From Pseudomonas sp. UBA6562 (lineage in GTDB: Bacteria; Pseudomonadota; Gammaproteobacteria; Pseudomonadales; Pseudomonadaceae), in the NCBI RefSeq assembly GCF_002434265.1, contig NZ_DJJS01000010.1, positions 186,001 through 250,000 of the forward strand: 64,000 bases of DNA, read 5' to 3'. Position numbers and translations under genes: made by a program. Of the stretch, positions 43,519 through 53,470 are shown piece by piece. The notes beneath the pieces were generated by a model. The model made no database searches, was not told the origin of the DNA, and was given only the letters and a program-made list of their open reading frames with translations. Position 1 is the first letter of the stretch, and each line of letters begins with the position of its first letter.

Positions 43519-44871
43519 TCAGGCCCCCATCAATGCTTGGCCGCAGACCCGCAGGGCCTGGCCGGTGATCGCGCCGCTGCCGGACTGGCCAAGCCAGGCC
43601 ACCGCCTCGGCGACATCCTGCGGACGCCCGCCCTGGCCCAGCGAACTGAGGCGCCGGCCCGCTTCGCGTAGGCCCATGGGCATGGCGGCAGTCATGTGGG
43701 TTTCGATGAAGCCAGGGGCCACGGCGTTGATGGTTGCGCCACTTGCCGCGAGCTGGGGCGCCATGGCCTGGGCCAGGCCGATCAGCCCGGCTTTGCTGGC
43801 CGCGTAGTTGGTCTGCCCACGGTTGCCGGCGATGCCGCTGACCGAGGCGAGCAGCACGACCCGCGCGGCATTGCCCAGACGGCCGGCGTCGAGCAGGGCC
43901 TGGGTCAGCCGTTGCGGCGCTTTGAGGTTGACCGCCAGCACCGAATCCCAATAGTCGGGGGTCATGTTGGCCAGGGTCTTGTCGCGGGTGATGCCGGCGT
44001 TGTGCACCAGGATGTCGACGCCCTCGGGCAGGGCATCGATCAGTTGCGCGGCCGCATCGTCCGCGCAGATGTCCAGGGCCAGAGTGCGGGCGCCGAGGCG
44101 CGCGGCCAGGGCGTCGAGGTCTTTCTGCGCAGCGGGCACATCGAGCAGCACCAGCTCCGCACCATCGCGGGCCAGGGTTTCGGCAATCGAGGCACCAATG
44201 CCACGGGCCGCACCCGTCACCAGGGCACGGCGCCCGGCCAATGGGCGGCTCCAATCGCCGACCTGCGCGTCGCAGGCCTTCAGGCGCAAGACCTGACCGG
44301 AGACGAACGCGCTCTTGGGCGAGAGGAAGAAGCGCAGGGCGCCTTCGAGCTGCGCCTCGGCGCCTGGGCTGACGTAGAGCAATTGCGCGGTGGCGCCATT
44401 GCGCAGTTCCTTGGCCAGCGAACGGCTGAAGCCTTCCAGAGCGCGTTGCGCGATGCTGGCCGACAGCTCGCTCACGTCCTCGGGCGGGCGCCCGAGAATC
44501 ACTATGTGGGCACTGGGCGCCAGGCTGCGCATCAGCGGCTGGAAGAATTCGCGCAACTGCCGCAGTTGATCGCTGTCGGACAGGTGGCTGGCGTCGAACA
44601 CCACGGCTTTGGCTTTCTTGCCCAGACCGGCGACCCAGGCCGGCGCCTGCAGGTCGGCGCTTTCATAGCCGTAGAGCTCGTCGCCGAGGCTTTTGCCCAG
44701 GCTTAGCACCTGCTGCGCCAGCGGCCCGCCGCCCAGTATCAAGGCGCCCTCGACCGGGCGCATGCGGCCCGCCTGCCAGCGTTCCAGCGACGCGGGTTGG
44801 GGCAGGCCGAGGGCGTCGACCACGCGTCGACCGAGGGCGGAGTTGGCAAAGCCGATGTAGCGATCGCTCAT
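43519..44871 (-). CDS. Long 3-oxoacyl-ACP reductase, FabG4-like
   Basis: The 450-residue protein has a degenerate N-terminal Rossmann-like domain (about 1-205) and a C-terminal SDR domain with TGAARGIG, NAG, and the catalytic Ser and YAASK. This is the high-molecular-weight FabG architecture, as in P. putida and Mycobacterium FabG4. It should reduce 3-oxoacyl-CoA or -ACP with a nicotinamide cofactor. The start at 44871 (MSDRYIGFANSALGRR) has GGAG about nine bases upstream. It is divergent from the thiolase gene across 255 bases that should hold both promoters. Confidence 0.9.
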   Translation of the reverse strand: MSDRYIGFANSALGRRVVDALGLPQPASLERWQAGRMRPVEGALILGGGPLAQQVLSLGKSLGDELYGYESADLQAPAWVAGLGKKAKAVVFDASHLSDSDQLRQLREFFQPLMRSLAPSAHIVILGRPPEDVSELSASIAQRALEGFSRSLAKELRNGATAQLLYVSPGAEAQLEGALRFFLSPKSAFVSGQVLRLKACDAQVGDWSRPLAGRRALVTGAARGIGASIAETLARDGAELVLLDVPAAQKDLDALAARLGARTLALDICADDAAAQLIDALPEGVDILVHNAGITRDKTLANMTPDYWDSVLAVNLKAPQRLTQALLDAGRLGNAARVVLLASVSGIAGNRGQTNYAASKAGLIGLAQAMAPQLAASGATINAVAPGFIETHMTAAMPMGLREAGRRLSSLGQGGRPQDVAEAVAWLGQSGSGAITGQALRVCGQALMGA

Positions 44872-45126
44872 GGGGAAGGTCTCCTGGAAGGGCAAACATG
44901 CAGTGTGGACCCAGTTGGGCGATGGGTCGTTCGAACCGGTGAAAAATCCGCATCGCCACGGCAAGCGTACGGCACGGAGAGTGTTGCGCCGGGCCTGGCA
45001 GCGCAGCCTGGCGCGCGCGGACGTCGACACCGACCCTGCGCGCCGGCGGCGCCACCGTCTATCGTAGCGGTTTACAGAGCGGCCCCATGACCGGGCCGAC
45101 CATTGAGTTTCAGGAGGAACGCAGCC

Positions 45127-46404
45127 ATGCGCAGCACTCGTCGGGTCGCCATTCTGGGCGGCAATCGCATTCCCTTCGCCCGCTCCAATGGCGCCTATGC
45201 CACCGCGAGCAACCAGGCGATGCTCACCGCCGCGCTCGAAGGGCTGGTCGAGCGGTATCGGCTGCACGGCTTGCGCCTGGGCGAAGTCGTGGCCGGAGCG
45301 GTACTCAAGCATTCGCGCGACATGAACCTGACCCGCGAGTGCGTGCTCGGCTCGCGCCTGTCGCCGCAGACCCCGGCCTACGACGTGCAGCAGGCCTGCG
45401 GCACCGGCCTGGAAGCGGCCCTGCTGGTGGCCAACAAGATCGCCCTGGGGCAGATCGACTGCGCCGTCGCCGGCGGCGTCGACACCACCTCCGACGCGCC
45501 CATCGCGGTCAACGAAAAGCTGCGCCGCATCCTGCTCGCCGCCAGCCGCGGCAAAAGCCTGGGCCAGCGCCTCAGCCCCTTGCTCGGCCTGCGTCCGGCC
45601 CAGCTCAAGCCCGAGCTGCCGCGCAACGGCGAACCGCGTACGGGGCTGTCGATGGGGGAGCATTGCGAGCGCATGGCGCAGACCTGGCACATCGAGCGCA
45701 GCGCCCAGGACGAATTGGCCCTGCGCAGCCACCAGCAACTGGCTGCGTCATACGCCGAAGGCTGGCACGACGACCTGCTCACGCCCTACCTGGGGCTGGT
45801 GCGCGACAACAACCTGCGCTCCGAGCTCAGCCTGCAACAGCTCGGCCGGCTCAAACCGGCTTTCGAACGCAGCGAAAAAGGCACGCTGACCGCCGGCAAC
45901 TCCACGCCGCTCACCGACGGCGCCTCGTTGGTGCTGTTGGCCAGCGAAGACTGGGCGGCCGAGCGCGGCCTGCCGGTGCAGGCCTACCTGGTGGATGGGG
46001 AAACCGCCGCAGTGGATTTCGTCGACGGCAAGGAAGGGCTGCTCATGGCGCCTGTGTATGCCGTGCCGCGCCTGCTGGCGCGCAACGGCCTGAGCCTGCA
46101 GGATTTCGACTACTACGAAATCCACGAAGCCTTCGCCGCCCAAGTGCTGTGCACCCTCAAGGCTTGGGAAGACGAGGAATTCTGCCGCACCCGCCTGGGC
46201 CTGGACGGCGCCCTGGGCGCCATCGACCGCAGCAAGCTGAACGTCAAGGGCAGTTCGCTGGCGGCCGGGCATCCGTTTGCCGCGACGGGCGGACGCATCC
46301 TGGCGCACCTGGCCAAGCTGCTGTCCAAGGCCGGCAAAGGCCGCGGGCTGATCTCGATCTGCGCGGCCGGTGGGCAAGGCGTGACGGTGATCGTCGAACG
46401 TTGA
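45127..46404 (+). CDS. Acetyl-CoA C-acyltransferase (thiolase, FadI-like)
   Basis: The 425-residue thiolase has the nucleophile C91 in QQACGTGLEAAL, the HEAFAAQ motif and the C-terminal ICAAGGQG segment. It condenses or cleaves acyl-CoA and acetyl-CoA. AGGAGG at 45111-45116 sets the ATG at 45127. With the divergent fabG4-maoC operon it forms a three-step set (thiolase, reductase, hydratase) for chain extension or breakdown, an arrangement conserved in the P. putida group. Confidence 0.9.
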   Translation: MRSTRRVAILGGNRIPFARSNGAYATASNQAMLTAALEGLVERYRLHGLRLGEVVAGAVLKHSRDMNLTRECVLGSRLSPQTPAYDVQQACGTGLEAALLVANKIALGQIDCAVAGGVDTTSDAPIAVNEKLRRILLAASRGKSLGQRLSPLLGLRPAQLKPELPRNGEPRTGLSMGEHCERMAQTWHIERSAQDELALRSHQQLAASYAEGWHDDLLTPYLGLVRDNNLRSELSLQQLGRLKPAFERSEKGTLTAGNSTPLTDGASLVLLASEDWAAERGLPVQAYLVDGETAAVDFVDGKEGLLMAPVYAVPRLLARNGLSLQDFDYYEIHEAFAAQVLCTLKAWEDEEFCRTRLGLDGALGAIDRSKLNVKGSSLAAGHPFAATGGRILAHLAKLLSKAGKGRGLISICAAGGQGVTVIVER

Positions 46405-46416
46405 TGTGAGCGGGGA

Positions 46417-46435
46417 GGGCCGGCACCGCCGGCCC
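46417..46435. terminator. GC hairpin between thiolase and chemoreceptor genes
   Basis: GGGCCGGC and GCCGGCCC form a perfect 8-bp stem with an ACC loop, lying exactly between two convergent stops (46404 and 46441). No T run, but the position fits a shared terminator. Confidence 0.55.
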
Positions 46436-46440
46436 GTCCC

Positions 46441-48384
46441 TCAGGTGCGGAACCGCCGCACCAACGCATCCAGCTCGTTGGACAGCCCTGCCAGGCTCTG
46501 CGAATCCTGTCGCGCCGCCTGCGCCAGTTCGGCCACCAACTGCGCATCGCCATGGATCTGCGCGATGTGCCGGTTGATGTCCTCGGCCACCTGATGCTGC
46601 TCTTCGGCAGCAGTGGCGATCTGCGTGTTCATGTCGCGGATCACGTCCACCGAATCGCGGATCTGCCCGAAGCTGTCACGCGCCATGCCGATGCGCGTCA
46701 CCGACTGCACCGACACCTCCAGGCTGGCATGCATCTGCCCGGCCACTTCGGCGGTGCGGCTGGCCAGGTTGCCCAGCAGGCCGTCGATCTCGGCGGTGGA
46801 GTCGGCGGTGCGCTTGGCCAGGGCGCGCACTTCGTCGGCCACCACGGCAAAGCCGCGGCCTTGCTCGCCGGCCCGCGCCGCTTCGATGGCGGCGTTGAGC
46901 GCCAGCAGGTTGGTCTGCTCGGCGATCGAGCGGATGGTGCCGAGGATCGACTGGATGGCATTGCTGTCGCGCTCCAGTTGCTGGATCGACTGCGCCGACT
47001 GCTCGATCTCCTGGCTCAGACGGTCGACGCTCGACACCGCCGCATCGATCTGCGCCTGGCCCTCGCGGGCCTGCAACTGGCCGCTGTCGGCCGACTGCGC
47101 CGCCTGGCTGCACGAACGCGCCACTTCGTTGGCAGTGGCGACCATCTCGTGGAAGGCAGTGGAAACCATGTCTACCGCCTCGCGCTGGCGCCCGGCCGCA
47201 TCGGCCATGTCGCCGGACACCCGGGTGGCGTTGGCCGAGGAACTGAGGATCTTGCTCGCGGACACGCCGATGTTCTGGATCAGGCTGCGGATGGCACCGA
47301 GGAACTGGTTGAACCAGCCGGCCAACTGCGCGGTTTCGTCGCGCCCGCGCACCTCCAGGCTGCGGGTCAGGTCGCCTTCGCCCTGGGCGATGTCTTCCAG
47401 ACCGCTGCTGACGCTGTTGATCGGCCGCACGATGAGCTTGGCGAAGGTCGCGCCGACGATGGCGAACAGCACCGCCAGCACCAGGGCGATGGTGCCGATG
47501 ACCCAGCTCAGGCGGGTGGCGCTCTGCATCACCTCGCCTTGTTCGATCAGGCCGATGAAGGTCCAGCCCAGTTGCTCGTCGGGGTAGACGTTGGCCATGT
47601 AGCGCACGCCTTCGATTTCCACTTCCTGCATGCCCTTGCCGGCTTTGGCCAGGGTCGCGTAGTCGCCGCCCAGGCTGTCGAGCTGCTTGAAGTTGTGGCT
47701 GGCGTCGTGGGCGTCGACGAGGATGTTGCCGTTGTTCTCCACCAGCATGAGGAAGCCGCTCTCGCCGAGCTTGATCTTCTTCACCATGTCGGTCAGGCCG
47801 TTGAGCGAGACATCGACGTTGATCACCCCACCATTGGCACCGAAGGTGTTGGCCACGGTCATGCCGGTGGCGATCAGCGTCATGTCGTCGGGGGCCCAGT
47901 AGTAGGCGGCCGAACGCACCGGTTTGCCCGGTGCGCTCATCGCCGACTTGTAGAAGGGGCGCACGCGCGGGTCGTAGCCGTCGAGCTTGTCGCTCTTCGG
48001 CCAGCCGACGTAACCGCCGTCCGACACTGCGTAAGAAACGTAGGCGTAGGCCGGGTGGGTCTTGGCCATGCGGTCGAACGCCGCCAGCATCTCCTGCGAG
48101 GGTGGAGTCAGCTCGTAGGACGGCTTGGCCGCCATGTACTTGTTCAGGTCGGCGCCTGCCGCTGCGAGCATCGGTTGCGCGGCCAGGTACTGGACGTTTT
48201 CGTCGATGCCCTTGAAGAAGATGCTCATGGCATTGCCGACTTGGCGGATTTCCCGGCTGCTGTTTTCCACGAAATCGTCGCGTGCTTCGTCGCGCAGGTT
48301 GAGCACGACGATGGCCGCGACCACGGCGATCGGCAAGCCGGCGATGACCGCGAAGGCCCAGGTGAGTTTGTGCTTGATGTTCAT
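46441..48384 (-). CDS. dCache methyl-accepting chemotaxis protein, copy A
   Basis: The 647-residue receptor has membrane helices near residues 10-30 and about 280-302, a dCache_1 sensor between them, HAMP, and a signalling domain with IAEQTNLLALNAAIEAARAGEQGRGFAVVADEVR. The sensor pocket resembles the PctA amino-acid motif, with Y137, R142, Y145, Y161 and D191, but F144 replaces the usual Trp, so the ligand may differ. It is the downstream member of a tandem pair of equal length; its cytoplasmic half is almost identical to copy B. Confidence 0.93.
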   Translation of the reverse strand: MNIKHKLTWAFAVIAGLPIAVVAAIVVLNLRDEARDDFVENSSREIRQVGNAMSIFFKGIDENVQYLAAQPMLAAAGADLNKYMAAKPSYELTPPSQEMLAAFDRMAKTHPAYAYVSYAVSDGGYVGWPKSDKLDGYDPRVRPFYKSAMSAPGKPVRSAAYYWAPDDMTLIATGMTVANTFGANGGVINVDVSLNGLTDMVKKIKLGESGFLMLVENNGNILVDAHDASHNFKQLDSLGGDYATLAKAGKGMQEVEIEGVRYMANVYPDEQLGWTFIGLIEQGEVMQSATRLSWVIGTIALVLAVLFAIVGATFAKLIVRPINSVSSGLEDIAQGEGDLTRSLEVRGRDETAQLAGWFNQFLGAIRSLIQNIGVSASKILSSSANATRVSGDMADAAGRQREAVDMVSTAFHEMVATANEVARSCSQAAQSADSGQLQAREGQAQIDAAVSSVDRLSQEIEQSAQSIQQLERDSNAIQSILGTIRSIAEQTNLLALNAAIEAARAGEQGRGFAVVADEVRALAKRTADSTAEIDGLLGNLASRTAEVAGQMHASLEVSVQSVTRIGMARDSFGQIRDSVDVIRDMNTQIATAAEEQHQVAEDINRHIAQIHGDAQLVAELAQAARQDSQSLAGLSNELDALVRRFRT

Positions 48385-48505
48385 CTACTACGCTCCGGCT
48401 TGTTGTTGTCTGGCAAGGCAGTGGTGTGGGCGAAGCAACGATTGTCGTGTAGAGCGTATGCAGCACAGTTGACGCACGCCGGTCAGGGCGCGCGCCGGGG
48501 TGGTT

Positions 48506-50449
48506 TCAGGTGCGGAAACGCTTGACCAGCGTATCCAGTTCGTTGGAGAACCCCGCCAGGTTCGCCGAATCCTCACGTGCCGAATGGGCCAGTTCCGCGA
48601 CCCGTTGCGCATCGCCGTGGATCTGCGCGATGTGCCGGTTGATGTCCTCGGCCACCTGGTGCTGCTCTTCGGCGGCGGTGGCGATTTGCGTGTTCATGTC
48701 GCGGATCACGTCCACCGATTCGCGGATCTGGCCAAAGCTGTCGCGGGCCATGCCGATGCGCGTCACCGACTGCACCGACACCTCCAGGCTGGCATGCATC
48801 TGCCCGGCGACTTGCGCGGTGCGGCTGGCCAGGTTGCCCAGCAGGCCGTCGATCTCGGCGGTGGAGTCGGCGGTGCGCTTGGCCAGGGCGCGCACTTCGT
48901 CGGCCACCACCGCAAATCCGCGGCCCTGCTCGCCGGCCCGCGCCGCTTCGATGGCGGCGTTGAGCGCCAGCAGGTTGGTCTGTTCGGCGATCGAGCGGAT
49001 GGTGCCCAGGATCGACTGGATGGCGTTGCTGTCGCGTTCCAGTTGCTGGATCGACTGCGCCGACTGCTCGATCTCCTGGCTCAAGCGGTCGACGCTCGAC
49101 ACCGCCGCATCGATCTGCGCCTGGCCCTCGCGGGCCTGCTGCTGGCCGCTGTCGGCCGACTGCGCGGCCTGGCTGCACGAGCGCGCCACTTCGTTGGCGG
49201 TGGCGACCATTTCGTGGAAGGCGGTGGAGACCATGTCCACCGCTTCGCGCTGGCGCCCGGCGGCGTCGGCCATGTCGTTGGAGACCCGGGTGGCAGTGGC
49301 GGAAGCTTCGAGGATCTTGTTCGCCGAGCCGCCGATGTGCTGGATCAGGCTGCGGATCACCCCGAGGAACTGGTTGAACCAACTGGCCAGCCGCGCAGTT
49401 TCGTCGCGGCCCTGCACGCTCAGGCTGCGGGTCAGGTCGCCTTCGCCCTGGGCGATGTCTTCCAGGCCGCGGCTCACGCCGTTGATCGGGCGCACGATGA
49501 CGTTGGCGAAGGCCGTGCCCGCCAGGGCGAAGAGGCCGGCCAGCACTAGGGTGATGATGCCGATCAGCCAGCTCAGACGGGTGCTGCCCTGCATCACTTC
49601 GCTTTCCTGGATCAGGCCGATGAAGGTCCAGCCCAGGGTGTCGTCGGTGTAGACGTTGGCCATGTAGCGCTCGCCGTTGAGTTCGACTTCATGCCGGCCC
49701 TTGCCGGCCTTGGCCAGGGTCGCGTAGTCGCCGCCCAGACTGTCGAGCTGCTTGAAGTTGTGCGCGGCGTCGTGCGGATCGACCAGCACGTTGCCGTTGC
49801 GCTCGACCAGCATCAGGTAGCCGCTTTCGCCGATCTTGATGTTCTTCACCAAGTCCGTCAGGCCATTGAGCGACACGTCGATGTTGACCACGCCGCCGCT
49901 ACTGCCCAGCGGGTTGGCTACCGTGCGCACGGTGCTGATCAGTACGGCGTCGTCGGCGGCCCAGTAATAGGCGTCGGTGCGCAAGGTCTTGCCGGGGTTG
50001 GCCATGGCCAACTGGTACCAGGGCCTTGGACGCGGGTCGTAGTTGCTCAGCTTCTGGCCGGCCGGGTAGCCCACGTAGCCGCCGTCGGACACGGCGTAGG
50101 CCATGTAAGCGTATTGCGGGTGGCTGGCGCCCAGTTGCTGGAGCAGCGCCAGCACGCGCTGGTCCTGCTCGCCGAGCACGTTGGAGGCGTCGGCGGTCAG
50201 GTATTTGTTGAGGTTGCTGCCCGAGGCCGCCAGCAGCGGCTGCTGGGCCAGGAACTCGACGTTCTGGTCGATGCCCTTGAAGAACAGTTGCATGGCGTTG
50301 CTGACCTGACGGATTTCCCGAGTGCTACCGTCGACGAAAGCGTCGCGGGCGTCATCGCGCAGGTTGACGATCACCAAAACGGCGACCAAAACGACGGGTA
50401 GGCCTGCGATCACAGCGAAGGCCAAGGTGAGTTTTTGTTTGATATTCAT
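48506..50449 (-). CDS. dCache methyl-accepting chemotaxis protein, copy B
   Basis: Also 647 residues, with the same layout as copy A. The sensor has the full amino-acid-type set Y137, R142, W144, Y145, Y161 and D191, with R-x-W-Y spacing as in PctA-like receptors, so an amino acid is the likely ligand. The signalling domain is nearly the same as copy A at DNA level over about 850 bases, while the sensors differ at many positions. The offset between the copies is a constant 2065 bases. The 174 bases upstream (50450-50623) should hold its promoter. Confidence 0.93.
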   Translation of the reverse strand: MNIKQKLTLAFAVIAGLPVVLVAVLVIVNLRDDARDAFVDGSTREIRQVSNAMQLFFKGIDQNVEFLAQQPLLAASGSNLNKYLTADASNVLGEQDQRVLALLQQLGASHPQYAYMAYAVSDGGYVGYPAGQKLSNYDPRPRPWYQLAMANPGKTLRTDAYYWAADDAVLISTVRTVANPLGSSGGVVNIDVSLNGLTDLVKNIKIGESGYLMLVERNGNVLVDPHDAAHNFKQLDSLGGDYATLAKAGKGRHEVELNGERYMANVYTDDTLGWTFIGLIQESEVMQGSTRLSWLIGIITLVLAGLFALAGTAFANVIVRPINGVSRGLEDIAQGEGDLTRSLSVQGRDETARLASWFNQFLGVIRSLIQHIGGSANKILEASATATRVSNDMADAAGRQREAVDMVSTAFHEMVATANEVARSCSQAAQSADSGQQQAREGQAQIDAAVSSVDRLSQEIEQSAQSIQQLERDSNAIQSILGTIRSIAEQTNLLALNAAIEAARAGEQGRGFAVVADEVRALAKRTADSTAEIDGLLGNLASRTAQVAGQMHASLEVSVQSVTRIGMARDSFGQIRESVDVIRDMNTQIATAAEEQHQVAEDINRHIAQIHGDAQRVAELAHSAREDSANLAGFSNELDTLVKRFRT

Positions 50450-50623
50450 TCACGCTCCAGACATCGAGTACGGAGCGAACGTCGCCCGTGTCAGGGCATC
50501 GGCAGGCGACCTTTTTTGTAAAGGCGAATTCGCCCGTTCATTGACTTCGGTCGCTCCTGGAATCGGATGTGTCGTATTCAGAGCAGAGGCGGGCCGGCCT
50601 CGGGTTCGAACGCCCGTGCAGCG

Positions 50624-51016
50624 TCAGTGCCCTTGGGCCAGGTCCTTGAGAATGGGGCAATCCGGCCGATCGTCGCCCTGGCAGCCGGCGACCAGTTCGC
50701 CCAGGGTGTCGCGCAGGCTGTGCAGCTCGGCGATGCGCCGGTCCAAGGTCTCGATGTGGCTCTGGGCCAGGGCCTTGACGTCGGCGCTGGCACGTTGGCC
50801 GTCCTGCCAGAGGGTCAACAGGCGCGCCACTTCGTCGAGGGAGAAGCCCAGGTCGCGGGAGCGCTTGATGAAGGCCAGGCGGTGCAGGTCTTCGGCCTGG
50901 TACAGACGGTAGCCGCTGTCGCTGCGGGCAGCCGGAGCGAGCAGGCCGATGGCTTCGTAATGGCGGATCATTTTGGCGCTGAGCCCGCTGCGGCGGGCGG
51001 CTTGACCGATGTTCAT
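50624..51016 (-). CDS. cueR: Cu(I)-responsive MerR-family regulator CueR
   Basis: The 130-residue regulator has an N-terminal MerR helix-turn-helix (MNIGQAARRSGLSAKMIRHYE), a coiled dimerisation helix, and the metal loop with C112 and C120, the same positions as in E. coli CueR. It activates copper genes by twisting promoters with 19-base spacers. The ATG overlaps the cueA stop by four bases, so cueR is translated from the cueA transcript and autoregulated through the copper promoter. Confidence 0.96.
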   Translation of the reverse strand: MNIGQAARRSGLSAKMIRHYEAIGLLAPAARSDSGYRLYQAEDLHRLAFIKRSRDLGFSLDEVARLLTLWQDGQRASADVKALAQSHIETLDRRIAELHSLRDTLGELVAGCQGDDRPDCPILKDLAQGH

Positions 51017-53412
51017 AGGTGCTCCGAGGGAAGTTCGGCAGGGTGCCAGGTGTTCAGCCACAGGGCGTTGCCCACCACGCTGACGCTCGACAGCGCCATT
51101 GCCGCGCCGGCCAATACGGGGTTGAGGTAGCCGAGGGCCGCCAGTGGAATGCCCACCAGGTTGTAGATGAACGCCCAGAACAGGTTCTGGCGGATCTTGG
51201 CGTAGGTCTTGCGGCTGATCTCCAAGGCGGCCGGCACCAGGCGTGGGTCGCCGCGCATCAGGGTGATGCCGGCGGCCTGCATGGCCACGTCGGTGCCGCC
51301 GCCCATGGCGATGCCGATGTCGGCTGCGGCCAGGGCCGGGGCATCGTTGATGCCGTCGCCGACCATCGCCACTACACCGTCGGCCTTGAGCCGGGCCACG
51401 TGGGCGGCCTTGTCGGCCGGCAGCACCTCGGCGTGCACGTTGTCGATGCCCAGGGCCTGCGCGACAGCCTGGGCACTGCCGCGGTTGTCGCCGGTCAGCA
51501 GGTGGCTGCCGATGCTTCGTGCGTGCAGCGCCTGGATGGCCTGGCGTGCGCCGGGCTTGAGGCTGTCGCCGAAGGCGAACAGTGCCAGCAGGCGCGGCGC
51601 GGGACCGCGTTCGATCAGCCAGGACAAGGTGCGGCCTTCGGCCTCCCAGGTGTGGGCGTCGCCGGCCAGGGGGTCGGCGCTCAAGCCGGTTTCGTCGAGC
51701 AGGCGGTGGTTGCCCAAGGCCAGCTCGCGGCCTTCTACGCGCCCGGCGATACCGCGCCCGGTCAGCGACTGGCTGTCGGCCACGGGCGGTACGTCCAGTC
51801 CTTGCTCGCGGCACTGTTCCAGCACGGCCTTGGCCAGCGGGTGCTCGCTGCCGCGTTGCAGGGCACCGGCCAGGCGCAGGGCGTCGTCGAGGTCGCCCTG
51901 GGCAGCTCGGCTGTGGACGATGCGCGGGCTGCCGGAGGTGAGGGTGCCGGTCTTGTCGAACACCACCCGGTCGACCGCATGGGCGCGCTCCAGGGCGTCG
52001 GCATCCTTGATCAGAATGCCGTGCCGGGCGGCCACGCCGGTGCCGGCCATGATCGCGGCGGGCGTCGCCAGGCCCAAGGCGCAGGGGCAGGCGATCACCA
52101 ACACGGCCACGGCGTTGATCAGCGCCACGTCCAAGGCTGCGCCGCTCAGCCACCAGCCGAGCAGGGTCAGCAGCGCCAACACCAGCACGGCCGGGACGAA
52201 CACCTGGCTGACCCGGTCGACCAGCTTCTGGATCGGCGCCTTGGCGGCTTGGGCGTCCTCGACCAGACGGATGATCCGCGCCAGCACGGATTCGGCACCG
52301 AGCGCCTGGGTACGCACGATCAGCCGGCCTTCGCCGTTGATGGCGCCGCCCGTCACGCGGTCGCCGGGCTGCTTGGGCACCGGCAGGCTTTCGCCGCTGA
52401 TCAGCGCTTCGTCGGCGTGGCTGTGGCCTTCGAGCACTTCACCGTCGACCGGGAAACGTTCGCCCGGTTTGACCAGCACCTGGTCGTCCAGGCGCAGTTG
52501 GCCGATGGCGACCGTTTCCTCGCGGCCCTCGACCAGGCGCACCGCGCGTTCCGGGCGCAGCGCTTCCAAGGCGCGGATGGCGCTGGCGGTCTGGCGTTTG
52601 GCGCGGCTTTCCAGGTATTTGCCGAGCAGCACCAGGGCGATCACCACGGCGCTGGCTTCGAAGTACAGGTGCGGCTGCATGCCGGCATCGGCCGTGGCCC
52701 ACTGGTGCAGGCTCAGGCCATAGCCGGCGCTGGTGCCCAGGGCGACCAGCAGGTCCATGTTGCCGGCCCCGGCGCGCACGGCTTTCCAGGCCGCCACATA
52801 GAAGCATGCGCCCAGTACGAACTGCACGGGCGTGGCCAGCGCGAATTGCGCCCAGGCCGGTAGCATCCAGTGCACGCCGAACGGCTGCAGCAGCATCGGT
52901 AACACCAGAGGCAAGGCGAGCAGCACGGCGGTGAGCACCGCGAGACGCTCGTGGCGCAAACGGCGCTGGGCGTGCGCAGCGTCGTCGTTATCGGCATGAG
53001 GCAGGCTGGCGCTGTAACCGGCCTTGCTTACCGCATCGACCAGCTGTGCATCGTCCAGACTGGCGATCAGCTCGATGTGCGCACGCGCGTTGGCCAGGTT
53101 GACACTCACCTGGCGCACGCCCTGGACCTTGTTCAGTGCGCGCTCCACACGGCCGGCGCACGAGGCGCAGGTCATGCCGCCGATCTGCAATTCCAAGGTG
53201 CGGACCGGCACTTGGTAGCCTGCGGTCTGCACGGCATCGATCAGGGCCGGCAGGCTGCCTGCGGGCGCTTGCACGCGGGCCTGCTCGGTGGCGAGGTTGA
53301 CGCTCACGCCCTCGGCGCCGCCGACCTTGGCCAGGGCGCGCTCGACGCGGCCGGCGCAACTGGCGCAGGTCATGCCGACGATGGGCAGTTGGAAGGTGGT
53401 GGATGCAGACAT
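51013..53412 (-). CDS. cueA: Copper(I)-exporting P1B-type ATPase CueA
   Basis: The 799-residue pump has two N-terminal heavy-metal domains, each with GMTCASC, eight membrane segments, the CPC ion motif (VIACPCALG), DKTGT phosphorylation site, SEHPLAKA, TGD and GDGINDAPAL. It exports Cu(I) from the cytoplasm. The ATG at 53412 has GGAG eight bases upstream; an in-frame GTG three codons earlier is less likely. A CueR-type promoter lies at 53440-53470. Confidence 0.97.
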   Translation of the reverse strand: MSASTTFQLPIVGMTCASCAGRVERALAKVGGAEGVSVNLATEQARVQAPAGSLPALIDAVQTAGYQVPVRTLELQIGGMTCASCAGRVERALNKVQGVRQVSVNLANARAHIELIASLDDAQLVDAVSKAGYSASLPHADNDDAAHAQRRLRHERLAVLTAVLLALPLVLPMLLQPFGVHWMLPAWAQFALATPVQFVLGACFYVAAWKAVRAGAGNMDLLVALGTSAGYGLSLHQWATADAGMQPHLYFEASAVVIALVLLGKYLESRAKRQTASAIRALEALRPERAVRLVEGREETVAIGQLRLDDQVLVKPGERFPVDGEVLEGHSHADEALISGESLPVPKQPGDRVTGGAINGEGRLIVRTQALGAESVLARIIRLVEDAQAAKAPIQKLVDRVSQVFVPAVLVLALLTLLGWWLSGAALDVALINAVAVLVIACPCALGLATPAAIMAGTGVAARHGILIKDADALERAHAVDRVVFDKTGTLTSGSPRIVHSRAAQGDLDDALRLAGALQRGSEHPLAKAVLEQCREQGLDVPPVADSQSLTGRGIAGRVEGRELALGNHRLLDETGLSADPLAGDAHTWEAEGRTLSWLIERGPAPRLLALFAFGDSLKPGARQAIQALHARSIGSHLLTGDNRGSAQAVAQALGIDNVHAEVLPADKAAHVARLKADGVVAMVGDGINDAPALAAADIGIAMGGGTDVAMQAAGITLMRGDPRLVPAALEISRKTYAKIRQNLFWAFIYNLVGIPLAALGYLNPVLAGAAMALSSVSVVGNALWLNTWHPAELPSEHL

Positions 53413-53439
53413 GGCGCTCACTCCCGGTATCAGGCCGTC

Positions 53440-53470
53440 AGCTTCAACCTTGCCATGCGGGTAAGGTCAA
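53440..53470 (-). promoter_or_regulatory. CueR promoter of cueA-cueR
   Basis: On the minus strand a -35 TTGACC (53470-53465), a 19-base spacer and a -10 GAAGCT (53445-53440) are centred on the dyad ACCTTACC-CGCAT-GGCAAGGT. The 19-base spacer is the mark of MerR-family promoters. The -35 contains the TGA stop codon of the upstream 128-residue gene (53467-53469). Confidence 0.85.
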
